A stretch of 64,000 nucleotides of DNA. Origin: Myroides odoratimimus. GTDB lineage: Bacteria > Bacteroidota > Bacteroidia > Flavobacteriales > Flavobacteriaceae. This document shows positions 25,119 through 34,475 of this stretch, in pieces. The stretch spans positions 124,163 to 188,162 of the forward strand of contig NZ_JACAKB010000003.1 in the NCBI RefSeq assembly GCF_030326305.1. The letters run 5' to 3'. The translations under genes were made by a program, and so were the position numbers. Position 1 is the first letter of the stretch. Each line of letters starts with the position of its first letter. The notes under the pieces were generated by a model. It worked only from the letters and a program-made list of their open reading frames with translations, ran no database searches and was not told the origin of the DNA.

Positions 25119-26645
25119 ATGAAAAAAACAATTTTTAAATATATAGCGTTTAGTGTTCTATTTTCTATTGGAATGACTTCTTGTTCTTTAGATACTGAAC
25201 CTACAGATGCAGTGGTGAATGAGAATGTTTTTACCACAGTAGAAGGTAATGACAAGGTATTGATTGGTACATGGGCTAACTTGATGGATTCATATAGCAC
25301 TTATGCTAATCCAGGATATGGAGCGTTTTTAAGAACAAACGATGCTATGGGGAATGATGTAGTGGTGAATAATATGTATGGATTTAGTAGTCATTACGCC
25401 TTCACAGCTCTTTATAATCGTGGTGGGACGAATTCCTTTAGTTGGAATCTTACGTATAAGACGATTGATAATGCCAATAACGTAATTGATAAGGTATTTG
25501 CTTCAGAAGGTACTGTAAATGAAAAACAGCGTGTACGAGGTCAAGCGTTGGCGTTGAGAGGATTTATGTATTTACACTTAGCTTCTAGTTATGCATTAGC
25601 CATAGATGTAAACCCTAATGCTTTAGTAGGTCCTATTTATTTGACTGCGACTACGCCTAGTACAGTTCCTGCATCTGCAGCTACAGTGACAGAAGTGTAT
25701 AAACAAGCAATTTCGGATTTAGAAGAAGCTTTGTCTTTAATACCTGATACTTATAAGAGAAATCTTAAGTATAAATTTGATAAGACAGTAGTACAAGGAT
25801 TATTGGCACGTGCTTATTTGTATACTCAGAATTGGGAGAAGGCTAATTTTTATGTAGAGGCAGTTTTGAGTAAGTATGGCCAATTGATGTCTGAGGAAGA
25901 TTATAAGAGTGGTTTTAATGATTCTAGTAATGTAGAGTGGATATGGGGGCATCAACAGACATCTGAACAAAGTGGAGCTTCTTATCAGTTTAATTATTTA
26001 GATGTAACATCAAAAGAGAGTTATTATTTCAGTTTTAATGCGGATCCTTATTTTAAAGAATTATTTGATGACGGGGATTATAGAAAAAGTATGATTTACT
26101 GGGCTCCAGATCCTTCTAATACTTCTCCAAAAACGAGAGATGTAGCTTATATGCGTTACGCTAAGTTTAAGTTTAAAGCTGGTCGTATAGCAGATATTGT
26201 ATTAATGCGCTCTTCAGAGATGTATCTAATAAGTGCAGAAGCAAAAGCTAGATTAGGACGTGCTGATGCTGTTAATGCTTTGAATGTTTTAAAAGCAGCA
26301 AGAGGTGCTAAAGAAGTGAATGGATTAAGTGGACAAGAACTTCTTAATGAAATCTGGATAGAGAGAAGAAAAGAGTTGTTTGGTGAAGGATTTTCACGAG
26401 TGGATATTGTGCGTAACAAGTTGTCTGTAGAAAGAAAGCTATATCCTCAAGATAAATTGATTCCTTATACTTATGAGGTAATGGATAATCAAGGTAAAAT
26501 AAGTCAAGTAACTGTAGATTTATTACCACAAGGACATAGAATCATTAGTTTTTCTGATAAGTCTTCTTTTGTTCCTAATAGTGTGAATTATTTATTTAGA
26601 ATTCCAGAAGTAGAAGAGATAGAAAATGGAAACCTTTATAAATAA
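25119..26645 (+). CDS. SusD/RagB-family outer membrane lipoprotein
   Basis: Surface lipoprotein that caps the SusC barrel and binds the nutrient. The signal ends in a lipobox with Cys22 (GMTSCSLDTEP). The 508 residues show TPR-like helical organisation: RVRGQALALRGFMYLHLASSYAL near 145-167, VQGLLARAYLYTQNWEKANFYVEAVL near 229-252, and the C-terminal SusD block VLMRSSEMYLISAEAKARLG with LNEIWIERRKELFGEGFSRVDIVR. No polysaccharide utilisation genes accompany it, so this is a stand-alone importer pair. A terminator follows. Confidence 0.92.
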   Translation: MKKTIFKYIAFSVLFSIGMTSCSLDTEPTDAVVNENVFTTVEGNDKVLIGTWANLMDSYSTYANPGYGAFLRTNDAMGNDVVVNNMYGFSSHYAFTALYNRGGTNSFSWNLTYKTIDNANNVIDKVFASEGTVNEKQRVRGQALALRGFMYLHLASSYALAIDVNPNALVGPIYLTATTPSTVPASAATVTEVYKQAISDLEEALSLIPDTYKRNLKYKFDKTVVQGLLARAYLYTQNWEKANFYVEAVLSKYGQLMSEEDYKSGFNDSSNVEWIWGHQQTSEQSGASYQFNYLDVTSKESYYFSFNADPYFKELFDDGDYRKSMIYWAPDPSNTSPKTRDVAYMRYAKFKFKAGRIADIVLMRSSEMYLISAEAKARLGRADAVNALNVLKAARGAKEVNGLSGQELLNEIWIERRKELFGEGFSRVDIVRNKLSVERKLYPQDKLIPYTYEVMDNQGKISQVTVDLLPQGHRIISFSDKSSFVPNSVNYLFRIPEVEEIENGNLYK

Positions 26646-26683
26646 GGAAAAAATAAAAAGAATTAGTTAGCGTTTATTCATAT

Positions 26684-26727
26684 AAAAAGGTTGCTCTTGA
26701 TAATAGTATTAAGAGTAACCTTTTTGA
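26684..26727 (+). terminator. terminator of the SusC/SusD operon
   Basis: AAAAAGGTTGCTCTT and AAGAGTAACCTTTTT pair (one G-T) around a twelve-base loop. Confidence 0.8.
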
Positions 26728-26771
26728 TATAAGGCTATTTAGGGATATGTTAGTACTAGAAAAAGTTATGT

Positions 26772-26779
26772 ATTTTTGT
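26772..26779 (+). promoter_or_regulatory. -7 promoter element of the LuxR-type regulator
   Basis: TATTTTTG, a full TAnnTTTG match, about 70 bases upstream of the start at 26850. Confidence 0.55.
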
Positions 26780-26849
26780 AGTAGAATATTAATAAAAATA
26801 CTCTGTTCTAGTAATAGGTTAGAGAAAGTGTTAACTTAAGGAGATAAGG

Positions 26850-27506
26850 ATGTTAAATATAGGGGTAGTAGAAAGTCAAGAAATAACGCGTTACGCCTTG
26901 CAGGGGCTTATTAGAGAGATTTGCTCAGGAGAGGTAAGTATTGCTGAGATTGATGATTTGACAGGTTTAAAAAGCTATCTTTTGAAATATCCTAATGCGG
27001 TTATCATTGTAGATCCTTTTAGTAAGTGTCTGGAGAAGCAAACGGAGTTGTTGCTATTGTTGCGAGAACAAAATGAGAAGTCACAGTGGTTGTTATTTTT
27101 TAGTGAACTAAACGAGCAATGGCTAAAACAGTTTTTGTCTAATCGAATCTCTGCTTTTAATATTGTTTTCCAAAATGATAAACTAGAACATATCAAAGAG
27201 GGGATCTATAAGACTATTTCTAAGGAGACTTATCTGGCACCTTGGATAGTGAAGAAGTTGGAAGAGCATCAAGATAGTATTCTGAAAGTAGAGCAGGTAC
27301 TTACTAATGCTGAGCGTGAGATACTAAAAGAAATAGCTTCTGGAAAAATGACTAAGGAGATAGCTGCAGACAGAAATATTAGTGCTCATACAGTGATAAC
27401 ACATCGCAAGAATATATTTAAAAAACTTGGTGTTAGCAATGTGTATGATGCAACGCGATATGCTATTAGAGCAGGTATTATTACTGTAAATGAGTATTAT
27501 ATCTAA
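26850..27506 (+). CDS. LuxR/NarL-family transcriptional regulator with degenerate receiver domain
   Basis: A DNA-binding regulator of 218 residues. Residues 1-120 have the fold order of a response-regulator receiver, but the usual acidic pair at the first strand is replaced by Glu8-Ser9 (VVESQEIT); the phospho-acceptor Asp is possibly in IIVDPF. The C-terminal helix-turn-helix is a clear NarL/LuxR type: LTNAEREILKEIASGKMTKEIA followed by ISAHTVITHRKNIFKKLGV. The gene lies directly downstream of the SusC/SusD pair in its own unit, so it may regulate that pair. No sensor kinase gene is nearby. Confidence 0.82.
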   Translation: MLNIGVVESQEITRYALQGLIREICSGEVSIAEIDDLTGLKSYLLKYPNAVIIVDPFSKCLEKQTELLLLLREQNEKSQWLLFFSELNEQWLKQFLSNRISAFNIVFQNDKLEHIKEGIYKTISKETYLAPWIVKKLEEHQDSILKVEQVLTNAEREILKEIASGKMTKEIAADRNISAHTVITHRKNIFKKLGVSNVYDATRYAIRAGIITVNEYYI

Positions 27507-27514
27507 TGATAGAG

Positions 27515-27548
27515 ATAAAAAAAACTGCTATTAAGCAGTTTTTTTGTT
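27515..27548. terminator. bidirectional terminator between the LuxR-type gene and engB
   Basis: AACTGCT and AGCAGTT with a four-base loop, flanked by a long A-run and a T-run. Confidence 0.82.
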
Positions 27549-28169
27549 TTATATAAAGTTTTGATTTTTAAACATCTCAACGTTTATTTCTTCGATATAG
27601 TTTAAGACTTCGTCTCTACCTGTTTTGTCTTCTGATGAGGTAACAAAGCACGGCGGCATCTCTTCCCAGTTATCAGCTAACATTTTCTTTCTGTAATCAG
27701 CAATAAGGCTAGCTACTTTTTGTTTACCTACTTTATCGGCTTTGGTAAAGATGATAGAGAAAGGAACTTCGGCTTGTCCTAAATATTGCATGAATTCTAA
27801 GTCAATCTTCTGAGCCTCATGTCTGATATCTACTAATACAAAAGCACTTACTAATTGTTGTCTATTCTCGAAGTAATCTGTGATGAACTTCTGGAATACA
27901 GCTTTAGTCTTTTTAGATACTTTTGCGTACCCATAACCTGGTAAGTCAACTAAATACCAATTAGAATTAATTTTAAAGTGGTTGATTAGTTGTGTTTTCC
28001 CTGGTCTAGAAGAGGTTTTGGCTAAGTATTTCTGATTAGTAAGCATATTGATCAGAGAAGACTTACCTACATTAGATCTACCGATGAATGCGTATTCAGG
28101 GATAGGTTCATTAGGACACTTCTTAGCGTCAGAGTTACTAACAACAAATTCAGCTGTATTTATTTTCAT
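27549..28169 (-). CDS. engB: Ribosome-biogenesis GTP-binding protein EngB/YsxC
   Basis: Small GTPase that helps assemble the large ribosomal subunit. The 206 residues have G1 [12 protein letters not shown] (residues 31-42), G2/G3 region [13 protein letters not shown] and [10 protein letters not shown], and the specificity motif FTKADK. The length is standard for the family. It lies downstream of the alpha/beta hydrolase gene with one base between them, so the two are co-transcribed leftward. Confidence 0.95.
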   Translation of the reverse strand: MKINTAEFVVSNSDAKKCPNEPIPEYAFIGRSNVGKSSLINMLTNQKYLAKTSSRPGKTQLINHFKINSNWYLVDLPGYGYAKVSKKTKAVFQKFITDYFENRQQLVSAFVLVDIRHEAQKIDLEFMQYLGQAEVPFSIIFTKADKVGKQKVASLIADYRKKMLADNWEEMPPCFVTSSEDKTGRDEVLNYIEEINVEMFKNQNFI

Positions 28170-28170
28170 T

Positions 28171-28938
28171 TTATTTGATATTTCTTTTGATAAACCACGC
28201 GTTTAGTAATTCGTTGAATTGATCTGGGTGTTCCATCATAGCAGCGTGTCCACACTCATCGATCCAATATAAGTCAGAATCTGGAAGTAATTCGTTGAAT
28301 TCTACAGCTACTTCAGGAGGAGTTACTTTGTCATTCTTTCCCCAGATTAAACACGTAGGTACTTTTATTTTTGGCAAATCTTTAGACATATTGTGTCGTA
28401 TCGCACTTTTGGCGATAGTAATAGTCTTGATTACTTTCATTCGATCATTAACTGTAGCAAAGACTTCATCTACGATTTCTTTAGTTGCTATTTCTGGATG
28501 ATAAAATACATCTTCAGCTTTCTTTTTGATGTATTCGTAGTCTCCACGTTTAGGGTAACTGTCTCCCATAGCACTTTCGTATAAGCCAGAGCTTCCTGTT
28601 AATATCATCGCTTGAAGATATTCAGGATACATTTTTGAAAAGTACAAAGCGATATGTCCTCCTAGAGAATTCCCTAGCAAGATCACTTTTTTATAACCTC
28701 TTCTATCTATAAAATCTTTTACAAATTTTGCGAAAGCCTTTACGTTCGTTTTTAAAATACTGTTCGTGTAAAGTGGAAGTTCTGGAAGAACTACTTTGTA
28801 ACCTTCATTTGGGAAAAAATTTGTAACACCATCAAAATTGCTCAGACCTCCCATTAATCCGTGTAAGATAACAATTGGTGTACCTTCGCCAATTTCTATA
28901 AAACGGAATTTACCATCTTCTTTTAAAGTTCGCTCCAT
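28171..28938 (-). CDS. Alpha/beta hydrolase
   Basis: Serine hydrolase of the alpha/beta fold, 255 residues. The oxyanion motif [10 protein letters not shown] is at 25-34, the nucleophile elbow G-N-S-L-G-G near residue 93-98, the acid in [12 protein letters not shown], and the catalytic histidine in [13 protein letters not shown]. Family homologues hydrolyse esters, amides or C-C bonds; the substrate here is unknown. It is the first gene of the leftward hydrolase-engB transcript with a -7 element at 28970-28977. Confidence 0.88.
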   Translation of the reverse strand: MERTLKEDGKFRFIEIGEGTPIVILHGLMGGLSNFDGVTNFFPNEGYKVVLPELPLYTNSILKTNVKAFAKFVKDFIDRRGYKKVILLGNSLGGHIALYFSKMYPEYLQAMILTGSSGLYESAMGDSYPKRGDYEYIKKKAEDVFYHPEIATKEIVDEVFATVNDRMKVIKTITIAKSAIRHNMSKDLPKIKVPTCLIWGKNDKVTPPEVAVEFNELLPDSDLYWIDECGHAAMMEHPDQFNELLNAWFIKRNIK

Positions 28939-28969
28939 GTAGTTTCTAAATGCGATTTTTAAATTCCCA

Positions 28970-28977
28970 CAAATATA
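28970..28977 (-). promoter_or_regulatory. -7 promoter element of the hydrolase-engB operon
   Basis: Minus-strand TATATTTG, 31 bases before the start codon. The rest of the 354-base gap up to mraZ holds the mraZ operator and promoter near its right end; between 28980 and 29215 no gene or structure was recognised. Confidence 0.6.
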
Positions 28978-29220
28978 CGTTTTTAAATATGAGAAAAATT
29001 CTAAAAGGAGTAATAATTTATTGTAAAAGTGTGAATTTGTCCATTTCAGCGCTTCTGGCCTTGTCGTAAATGCTAATTTATTGATGTTGATAAAAGAGTT
29101 TTTATGGTCAAAAGCTAGGGTTCGAATTGTGATTTGTATTTTAAAATTAAGGGCTATTAGTCAGCTGATTACCCTATTTACTTGAATTATTTAGTTTAAG
29201 ACTCAAAACTTATCAACAAA

Positions 29221-29247
29221 GTGGGAAAAAGTGGTAAATTGTGGTAA
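29221..29247 (+). promoter_or_regulatory. MraZ-box-like operator: three direct repeats with 10-bp period
   Basis: GTGGGAAA, GTGGTAAA and GTGGTAAA begin at 29221, 29231 and 29241, an exact ten-base period. MraZ is known in other bacteria to bind two to four TGGGN-type direct repeats with five-base spacers upstream of its own operon. The position just before the promoter fits autoregulation of the division cluster. Confidence 0.75.
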
Positions 29248-29256
29248 AAAATTGAC

Positions 29257-29264
29257 TACATTTG
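29257..29264 (+). promoter_or_regulatory. -7 promoter element of the dcw cluster
   Basis: TACATTTG, a full TAnnTTTG match, ten bases after the third MraZ repeat and 29 bases before the mraZ start. Confidence 0.7.
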
Positions 29265-29292
29265 CTAAGATTATATTTATAGGTGTACATTG

Positions 29293-29748
29293 ATGGCAAT
29301 AATCGGAACATATGAATGCAAAATAGACGCCAAAGGAAGGGTGCTAGTACCTGCTTCTCTGAAGAAGCAGTTGCCTGGTATTGGCGATGGTTTTGTATTA
29401 AAACGTTCTGTTTTTGAGAGCTGTTTAGAGTTATGGCCTATGGCGGAATGGGATAAAATGATGAGTAAAATAGGAAAGTTGAATCCTTTTGATAAAAAGA
29501 ATGATGCTTTTATTCGTCGTTTTATGGCCGGTGTGAAGAATGTTGAAATAGACGATGCAGGACGTCTTTTGATAGCAAAAGACTTGATAGATTTTGCCCA
29601 AATAAGCAAGGATCTTGTTTTTTCGTCTAAGGTAAATATAATGGAAATTTGGGATAAGAAATTGTATGAGGCAACGTTAGAGGTGGATGATTTTGATTTC
29701 GGAGAGTTGGCTCAGGATGTAATGAGTAATATAAGTTTTGATGAGTAA
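29293..29748 (+). CDS. mraZ: Transcriptional regulator MraZ
   Basis: DNA-binding protein with two tandem AbrB-like SpoVT/MraZ domains (YECKIDAKGRVLVPASLKKQL and the second at VEIDDAGRLLIAKDLIDFAQI). It binds repeats upstream of its own operon and regulates division genes. I use the ATG at 29293; a TTG one codon earlier is also in frame but less likely. The length of 151 residues fits. Its last eight bases overlap rsmH. It is the first gene of the dcw operon. Confidence 0.94.
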   Translation: MAIIGTYECKIDAKGRVLVPASLKKQLPGIGDGFVLKRSVFESCLELWPMAEWDKMMSKIGKLNPFDKKNDAFIRRFMAGVKNVEIDDAGRLLIAKDLIDFAQISKDLVFSSKVNIMEIWDKKLYEATLEVDDFDFGELAQDVMSNISFDE

Positions 29749-30652
29749 AGAAGAATACGGTTATCACAGACCTGTTTTGTTGACAGAGAGTATTGATGGA
29801 TTAATTACTGATCCGAATGGTGTCTATGTAGATGTGACATTCGGAGGAGGAGGACACTCTAGAGAGATACTTAACCGTCTAGGAAGTGAAGGGAAGTTGT
29901 TTGCATTTGATCAAGATGAGGATGCATTAGCAAATGCATTAGATGACCCAAGGTTTACTTTGATCAATCAAAACTTTAGATATCTAAAACGTTATTTGCG
30001 TTTTCACGGAGTGAAGGAAGTAGATGGGGTTTTAGGAGATTTAGGAGTGTCATCGCATCAGTTCGACGTGCCTGAGAGAGGATTCTCAACTAGATTCGAC
30101 GGTGAGCTAGATATGAGGATGAATCAGTCCGGAGATATTTCTGCTTTTAACGTAGTGAATGAGTACGAAGAAGCAGATCTTAGAAATATGTTTTATATGT
30201 ATGGGGAATTAAAAAATGCCGGAGCAATTGCAAATACAATAGTAAAAGCTAGAGTAGACAATCCTATCAAGAATACAGATGAATTAAAAGAGGTGTTGGC
30301 TAGATTCTTACCTGCTCATAAGAGTGCTAGGATTTTGGCTCAGATATACCAAGCGATTCGAATAGAAGTGAATCAGGAAATGGATGTGTTAAAAGAAATG
30401 TTGGTGCAAAGCCAAGAGGTCTTGAAACCAAAAGGGAGATTGAGTATTATCTCTTATCATTCATTAGAAGATCGTTTAGTGAAACGATTTATGAAAAATG
30501 GAATGTTCGAAGGAGAACCTGAAAAAGACTTCTTTGGAAGGTTTGAAGTTCCGATGAAACAGTTAGGGAAGTTGATCTTGCCAACTGATGAAGAAATTGC
30601 AATAAATAATAGAGCTCGCTCTGCGAAATTGAGAATTGCCGAGAAAAAATGA
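29741..30652 (+). CDS. rsmH: 16S rRNA (cytosine-1402 N4) methyltransferase
   Basis: Methylates C1402 of 16S rRNA near the ribosomal P-site. The SAM-binding motif is VDVTFGGGGHSREIL near residues 27-41, followed by the family blocks GVLGDLGVSSHQFD and RGFSTRFDGELDMRM. C-terminal motifs ISYHSLEDRLVKRFMK and NNRARSAKLRIAEK are characteristic. The ATG at 29741 overlaps the mraZ stop by eight bases; a TTG one codon upstream is not needed. The stop overlaps ftsL (ATGA). Confidence 0.95.
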   Translation: MSKEEYGYHRPVLLTESIDGLITDPNGVYVDVTFGGGGHSREILNRLGSEGKLFAFDQDEDALANALDDPRFTLINQNFRYLKRYLRFHGVKEVDGVLGDLGVSSHQFDVPERGFSTRFDGELDMRMNQSGDISAFNVVNEYEEADLRNMFYMYGELKNAGAIANTIVKARVDNPIKNTDELKEVLARFLPAHKSARILAQIYQAIRIEVNQEMDVLKEMLVQSQEVLKPKGRLSIISYHSLEDRLVKRFMKNGMFEGEPEKDFFGRFEVPMKQLGKLILPTDEEIAINNRARSAKLRIAEKK

Positions 30653-31008
30653 AAAATAAAGTAAGTAGTCCAGGAGATATTATCAAAGCGAAGATTCTCG
30701 TAAATGAGAATTCGGCTAAGACTTGGGCATTTATTATTTATGTAATCATTTTAAGTTTATTGTTAATTGGTAATACTCAGTCGTATGAGGCGAAAGTATT
30801 TAAAATAGCAAAACTAACTCATGAAGTGAAGATGTTGCGTGCAGAGTTTGTTGATACACGATCAGAGTTGATGGAATTAAAGATGGAGTCCACTATCACT
30901 AAGAATTTAGAAGAAGATGGAATATTTCCTTCAGAGACACCGGCGACAAAGATCAAAGTAACAAGAGAAGTAGAAAAAGAAAGTTTTTGGGATAAGTTAT
31001 GGCGCTAA
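30649..31008 (+). CDS. ftsL: FtsL-like cell division protein
   Basis: A bitopic membrane protein, 119 residues, in the ftsL position between rsmH and ftsI. A cytoplasmic N-terminus is followed by one membrane helix (about 26-43, TWAFIIYVIILSLLLIGN) and a leucine/glutamate coiled coil (about 50-90). FtsL recruits FtsQ/FtsB partners and FtsWI at the septum. Sequence conservation of this family is low, so the call relies on the topology and the locus. Start and stop overlap the neighbouring genes, showing tight coupling. Confidence 0.85.
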   Translation: MKNKVSSPGDIIKAKILVNENSAKTWAFIIYVIILSLLLIGNTQSYEAKVFKIAKLTHEVKMLRAEFVDTRSELMELKMESTITKNLEEDGIFPSETPATKIKVTREVEKESFWDKLWR

Positions 31009-33002
31009 ATAATAAGAATATTTATGTGAATATATACCTTATCTCTGCATTAGTTTTACTCTTTGCGGGAGGGATTATCTATAGATTAGTACAGATCCAG
31101 GGGATAGAAGGAAAGGAGTTAAGAGCTAAGGCTCAAGATAAAACTAGAGTAAAGATAGAAGAGATTCCTGCTAATAGAGGGAATGTGTATTCGTCAGATG
31201 GAAGTCTATTAGCGACTTCTGTACCGGTCTTTGAAATTCGTTTTGATGGTTTGGCACCTAGTGAAAAGGATTTTTATGAGAATGTGAAGCCATTGTCTGA
31301 TTCTTTAGGAGTGATGTTTAAAAAACCTTCTAGCTATTATGAGAATTTGCTTAGAAAGGCTAGAAAGAATGGAAACAGATATGTATTCATAGCTAAAGAT
31401 CTTAGTTATACACAATATGTAAGAGTTAAAAGCTTTCCTCTTTTAAAAAGAGGGCCTTATAAAGGAGGGCTTATTTCTCTTCAGAAAACAATTAGGCAAC
31501 ATCCTATAGGCAAGATTGCACAACGTACAATCGGGTATGAAAGAAAGAATGAGGATAACTCTTTCACTCGAGTGGGAATAGAAGGAGCATTTACATCCTA
31601 TTTAAGTGGAGTAGATGGCCGTAGAAAGATGCAAAGCCTTGGTAAGGATCAATGGAAGCCTATTAATGATGAAAATGAGATAGAACCTATCGATGGACAA
31701 GATATCGTATCTACCATTGATGTTTATATACAAGATATTGCTCATCATGCGTTACTAAAACAATTAGAGTATTATAGTGCAGATCATGGATGTGTGGTAG
31801 TTATGGAAGTTGGAACAGGAGCTATTAAAGCTATTTCTAATTTAGGACGATCTGAAAGTGGTAATTATTATGAAACAATTAATTATGCTGTAGGGGAGAA
31901 ACATGAACCAGGATCTACATTTAAGTTAGCATCACTATTGGCTCTTTTAGAAAAGGGAAAAAGTGATACTGCTAGAATATATGATACGAATGATGGTGTT
32001 GTAAAGTTTTATAATGCAAGAGTTAGAGATTCTAAATGGGGAGGATATGGAAAGATTTCGCTAGCTAGAGGTATAGAAGTGTCATCAAACACTGTGATTA
32101 CTCAAGCTGTGAATGAAGGCTTTAAAGATAAGCCTAGTGAGTTCACTAATTATCTATCTACTCTAGGTATGGATAAGGCATTAGACATACCTATTAAAGG
32201 AGCTAGTGTACCCTATATACCAAAGCCTGGTAAAAAAGGATGGAGTGGATTAGCGCTACCTTGGATGGCTTTTGGGTATGGGATTTCGATAACACCTTTG
32301 CATACTTTGACATTGTATAATGCAGTTGCAAATAATGGAGTGATGGTAAAACCAATGTTTGTATCTGAAGTTAGGGAGTTTAATAAAACAGTGGTGAAGT
32401 TTGAACCAGAGGTTTTAAACCCTCAGATTGCTTCTCCAGAAGTTATTAAACAGGTACAAGGAGTATTGACTAATGTGGTTGTAAAAGGAACAGGTAGAAA
32501 AGTAGGCTCTCCTAATTTCTCTATGGCAGGTAAAACAGGAACAGCTCAGGTAAATTATGGAAAAGGAAAAGGAAAGGATATGTATTATTCATCTTCTTTT
32601 GCTGGATACTTTCCAACAGAGAATCCAAAATATTCATGTATAGTGATTATACATAAACCAGATAGAACGAAGAGTTATTATGGAGCGGATGTGTCTGGGC
32701 CAGTATTTAAACGTATAGCACAGAAGATATACACGGATGTGCCTACAACAACAAGTTTAAGCAATATAGATGAAGTGCCGTCTAATGTGAGAACAAGTTA
32801 CCGAGATTATCATGAAAAAGTAGTGGATAATCTTGAAGTTATGCCTGATGTAAGAGGAATGTACGCAATGGATGCAGTCCCTCTTTTAGAGAATCTAGGT
32901 CTGAAAGTAGAAATAAAAGGAATAGGAAAAATAAAGAAACAGTCTGTAATAGCTGGACAAAAAATAATTAAGAATCAAAAAGTAGTATTAGAGCTATCGT
33001 GA
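30999..33002 (+). CDS. ftsI: Septal peptidoglycan transpeptidase (class B penicillin-binding protein 3) with PASTA domain
   Basis: Crosslinks septal peptidoglycan. The 667 residues have an N-terminal membrane helix (12-30), the dimerisation domain with ANRGNVYSSDGSLLA (58-72), and the transpeptidase domain. The active-site motifs are S306-T-F-K309, S362-S-N364 and K512-T-G514. A single PASTA domain ends the protein (MPDVRGMYAMDAVPLLENLG to LELS), a feature more usual in Gram-positive SpoVD/PBP2x but normal in flavobacteria. The gene overlaps ftsL by ten bases and murE by four. Confidence 0.95.
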   Translation: MALNNKNIYVNIYLISALVLLFAGGIIYRLVQIQGIEGKELRAKAQDKTRVKIEEIPANRGNVYSSDGSLLATSVPVFEIRFDGLAPSEKDFYENVKPLSDSLGVMFKKPSSYYENLLRKARKNGNRYVFIAKDLSYTQYVRVKSFPLLKRGPYKGGLISLQKTIRQHPIGKIAQRTIGYERKNEDNSFTRVGIEGAFTSYLSGVDGRRKMQSLGKDQWKPINDENEIEPIDGQDIVSTIDVYIQDIAHHALLKQLEYYSADHGCVVVMEVGTGAIKAISNLGRSESGNYYETINYAVGEKHEPGSTFKLASLLALLEKGKSDTARIYDTNDGVVKFYNARVRDSKWGGYGKISLARGIEVSSNTVITQAVNEGFKDKPSEFTNYLSTLGMDKALDIPIKGASVPYIPKPGKKGWSGLALPWMAFGYGISITPLHTLTLYNAVANNGVMVKPMFVSEVREFNKTVVKFEPEVLNPQIASPEVIKQVQGVLTNVVVKGTGRKVGSPNFSMAGKTGTAQVNYGKGKGKDMYYSSSFAGYFPTENPKYSCIVIIHKPDRTKSYYGADVSGPVFKRIAQKIYTDVPTTTSLSNIDEVPSNVRTSYRDYHEKVVDNLEVMPDVRGMYAMDAVPLLENLGLKVEIKGIGKIKKQSVIAGQKIIKNQKVVLELS

Positions 33003-34456
33003 AAAAGTTAAACGAATTATTATACAAAGCAAAAATGATATCTGTTACAGGAGGTGATTTAGAACTTACTGTAACCAAGATTGCATTTGATTCACGTGAA
33101 GTTTCAAAAGGGACTCTATTTGTTGCTATACCTGGTACTGTAGTAGATGGTCATGACTATATCTCACAAGCGATTAAAGATGGTGCTAGTGCTGTTATTT
33201 GTGAGAAACTGCCACAGGATATACTAGCGGGAGTTACCTATGTTTTAGTAGAAGATAGTAATAAGGCATTAGCTATAGTTGCTAGTAATTTTTATGACAA
33301 TCCTTCTTCTAAATTAAAATTGGTTGGAGTAACCGGTACAAATGGTAAAACAACTATAGCTACTCTTTTGTATACATTGTTTAAAAACTTAGGGTACGAG
33401 GTAGGTTTGTTGTCTACTGTAGTAATAAAAGTAGGTGATGTAGATTATAATGCTACTCATACTACACCTGATTCGCTTACAATCAATCATTATTTAAATG
33501 AGATGGTTGAAGCAGGTTGTGAGTACTGTTTTATGGAAGTTAGTTCGCATGGTATTGTACAGATGCGTACACATAGTCTAGAGTTTGATGGGGGGATATT
33601 TACTAACCTAACACACGATCATTTAGATTATCACAAAACATTCGCTGAATATAGAAATGCGAAGAAAGCTTTCTTTGATCAGTTGCCTAAGGGGGCTTTT
33701 GCAATAACAAATGTAGATGATAAAAATGGGTTGGTTATGACCCAAAATACAGGTGCAACTATTAAGACATATGGTCTTAAGAACGTAGCTGATTATAAAG
33801 CTGAAGTATTAGAAAGTCAGTTCTCAGGGATGTTAATGAAAATTAATCAACGTGAGATTTGGGTTCAATTAATAGGCTTGTTTAATGCTTCTAATCTATT
33901 GGCTGTTTATGCAGCAGCTATCCAATTAGGAGTGCGTGAAGAGGATGCTTTATTAGAAGTAAGCAAGTTAACTAGTGTAGCAGGAAGATTCCAATACGTA
34001 GTATCTTCTAAAAAGGTAACTGCTATAGTAGATTACGCTCATACACCTGATGCATTAAAGAATGTAATAGAAACAATTAACTCTATTCGTACCTACAATG
34101 AGAAACTAATCACTGTAGTAGGATGTGGAGGTAATAGAGATAAAACGAAAAGACCAGAGATGGCACAGATAGCGTCAGAACTGAGTAATAAAGTAATATT
34201 CACTTCAGATAATCCACGCTTCGAAGACCCTGTTGTAATCTTAGAAGAAATGGAAAAAGGAGTGGAACCTCAGAATACGATGAAGACTATAGTAGTGGAG
34301 GATCGTAAGCAAGCTATCAAATTAGCTTGTCAGCAGGCAGAAGCTGGTGATATTATTTTAATCGCTGGTAAGGGACATGAAACTTATCAGGAGATTAAAG
34401 GGGTAAGAAATCATTTTAATGATTTAGAGATTGTAACTGAATTTTTAGAACAATAG
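32999..34456 (+). CDS. murE: UDP-MurNAc-L-Ala-D-Glu:meso-diaminopimelate ligase
   Basis: Adds meso-diaminopimelate to the peptidoglycan precursor in the cytoplasm. The Mur-ligase P-loop GVTGTNGKTT is at 110-119 of 485 residues. The specificity motif D-N-P-R (in FTSDNPRFEDP) is the one associated with meso-DAP rather than lysine. The start is GTG at 32999, overlapping the ftsI stop (GTGA); no ATG stands nearby. The Gram-negative DAP-type wall agrees with the rest of the cluster. Confidence 0.95.
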   Translation: MKKLNELLYKAKMISVTGGDLELTVTKIAFDSREVSKGTLFVAIPGTVVDGHDYISQAIKDGASAVICEKLPQDILAGVTYVLVEDSNKALAIVASNFYDNPSSKLKLVGVTGTNGKTTIATLLYTLFKNLGYEVGLLSTVVIKVGDVDYNATHTTPDSLTINHYLNEMVEAGCEYCFMEVSSHGIVQMRTHSLEFDGGIFTNLTHDHLDYHKTFAEYRNAKKAFFDQLPKGAFAITNVDDKNGLVMTQNTGATIKTYGLKNVADYKAEVLESQFSGMLMKINQREIWVQLIGLFNASNLLAVYAAAIQLGVREEDALLEVSKLTSVAGRFQYVVSSKKVTAIVDYAHTPDALKNVIETINSIRTYNEKLITVVGCGGNRDKTKRPEMAQIASELSNKVIFTSDNPRFEDPVVILEEMEKGVEPQNTMKTIVVEDRKQAIKLACQQAEAGDIILIAGKGHETYQEIKGVRNHFNDLEIVTEFLEQ

Positions 34457-34475
34457 AATAAGGGAGATTTAAGGT

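Noticed and set aside
29210-29218. DnaA box and possible oriC near mraZ
   Set aside because: Only one near-match (TTATCAACA) is present, with no cluster of boxes and no dnaA or dnaN gene.
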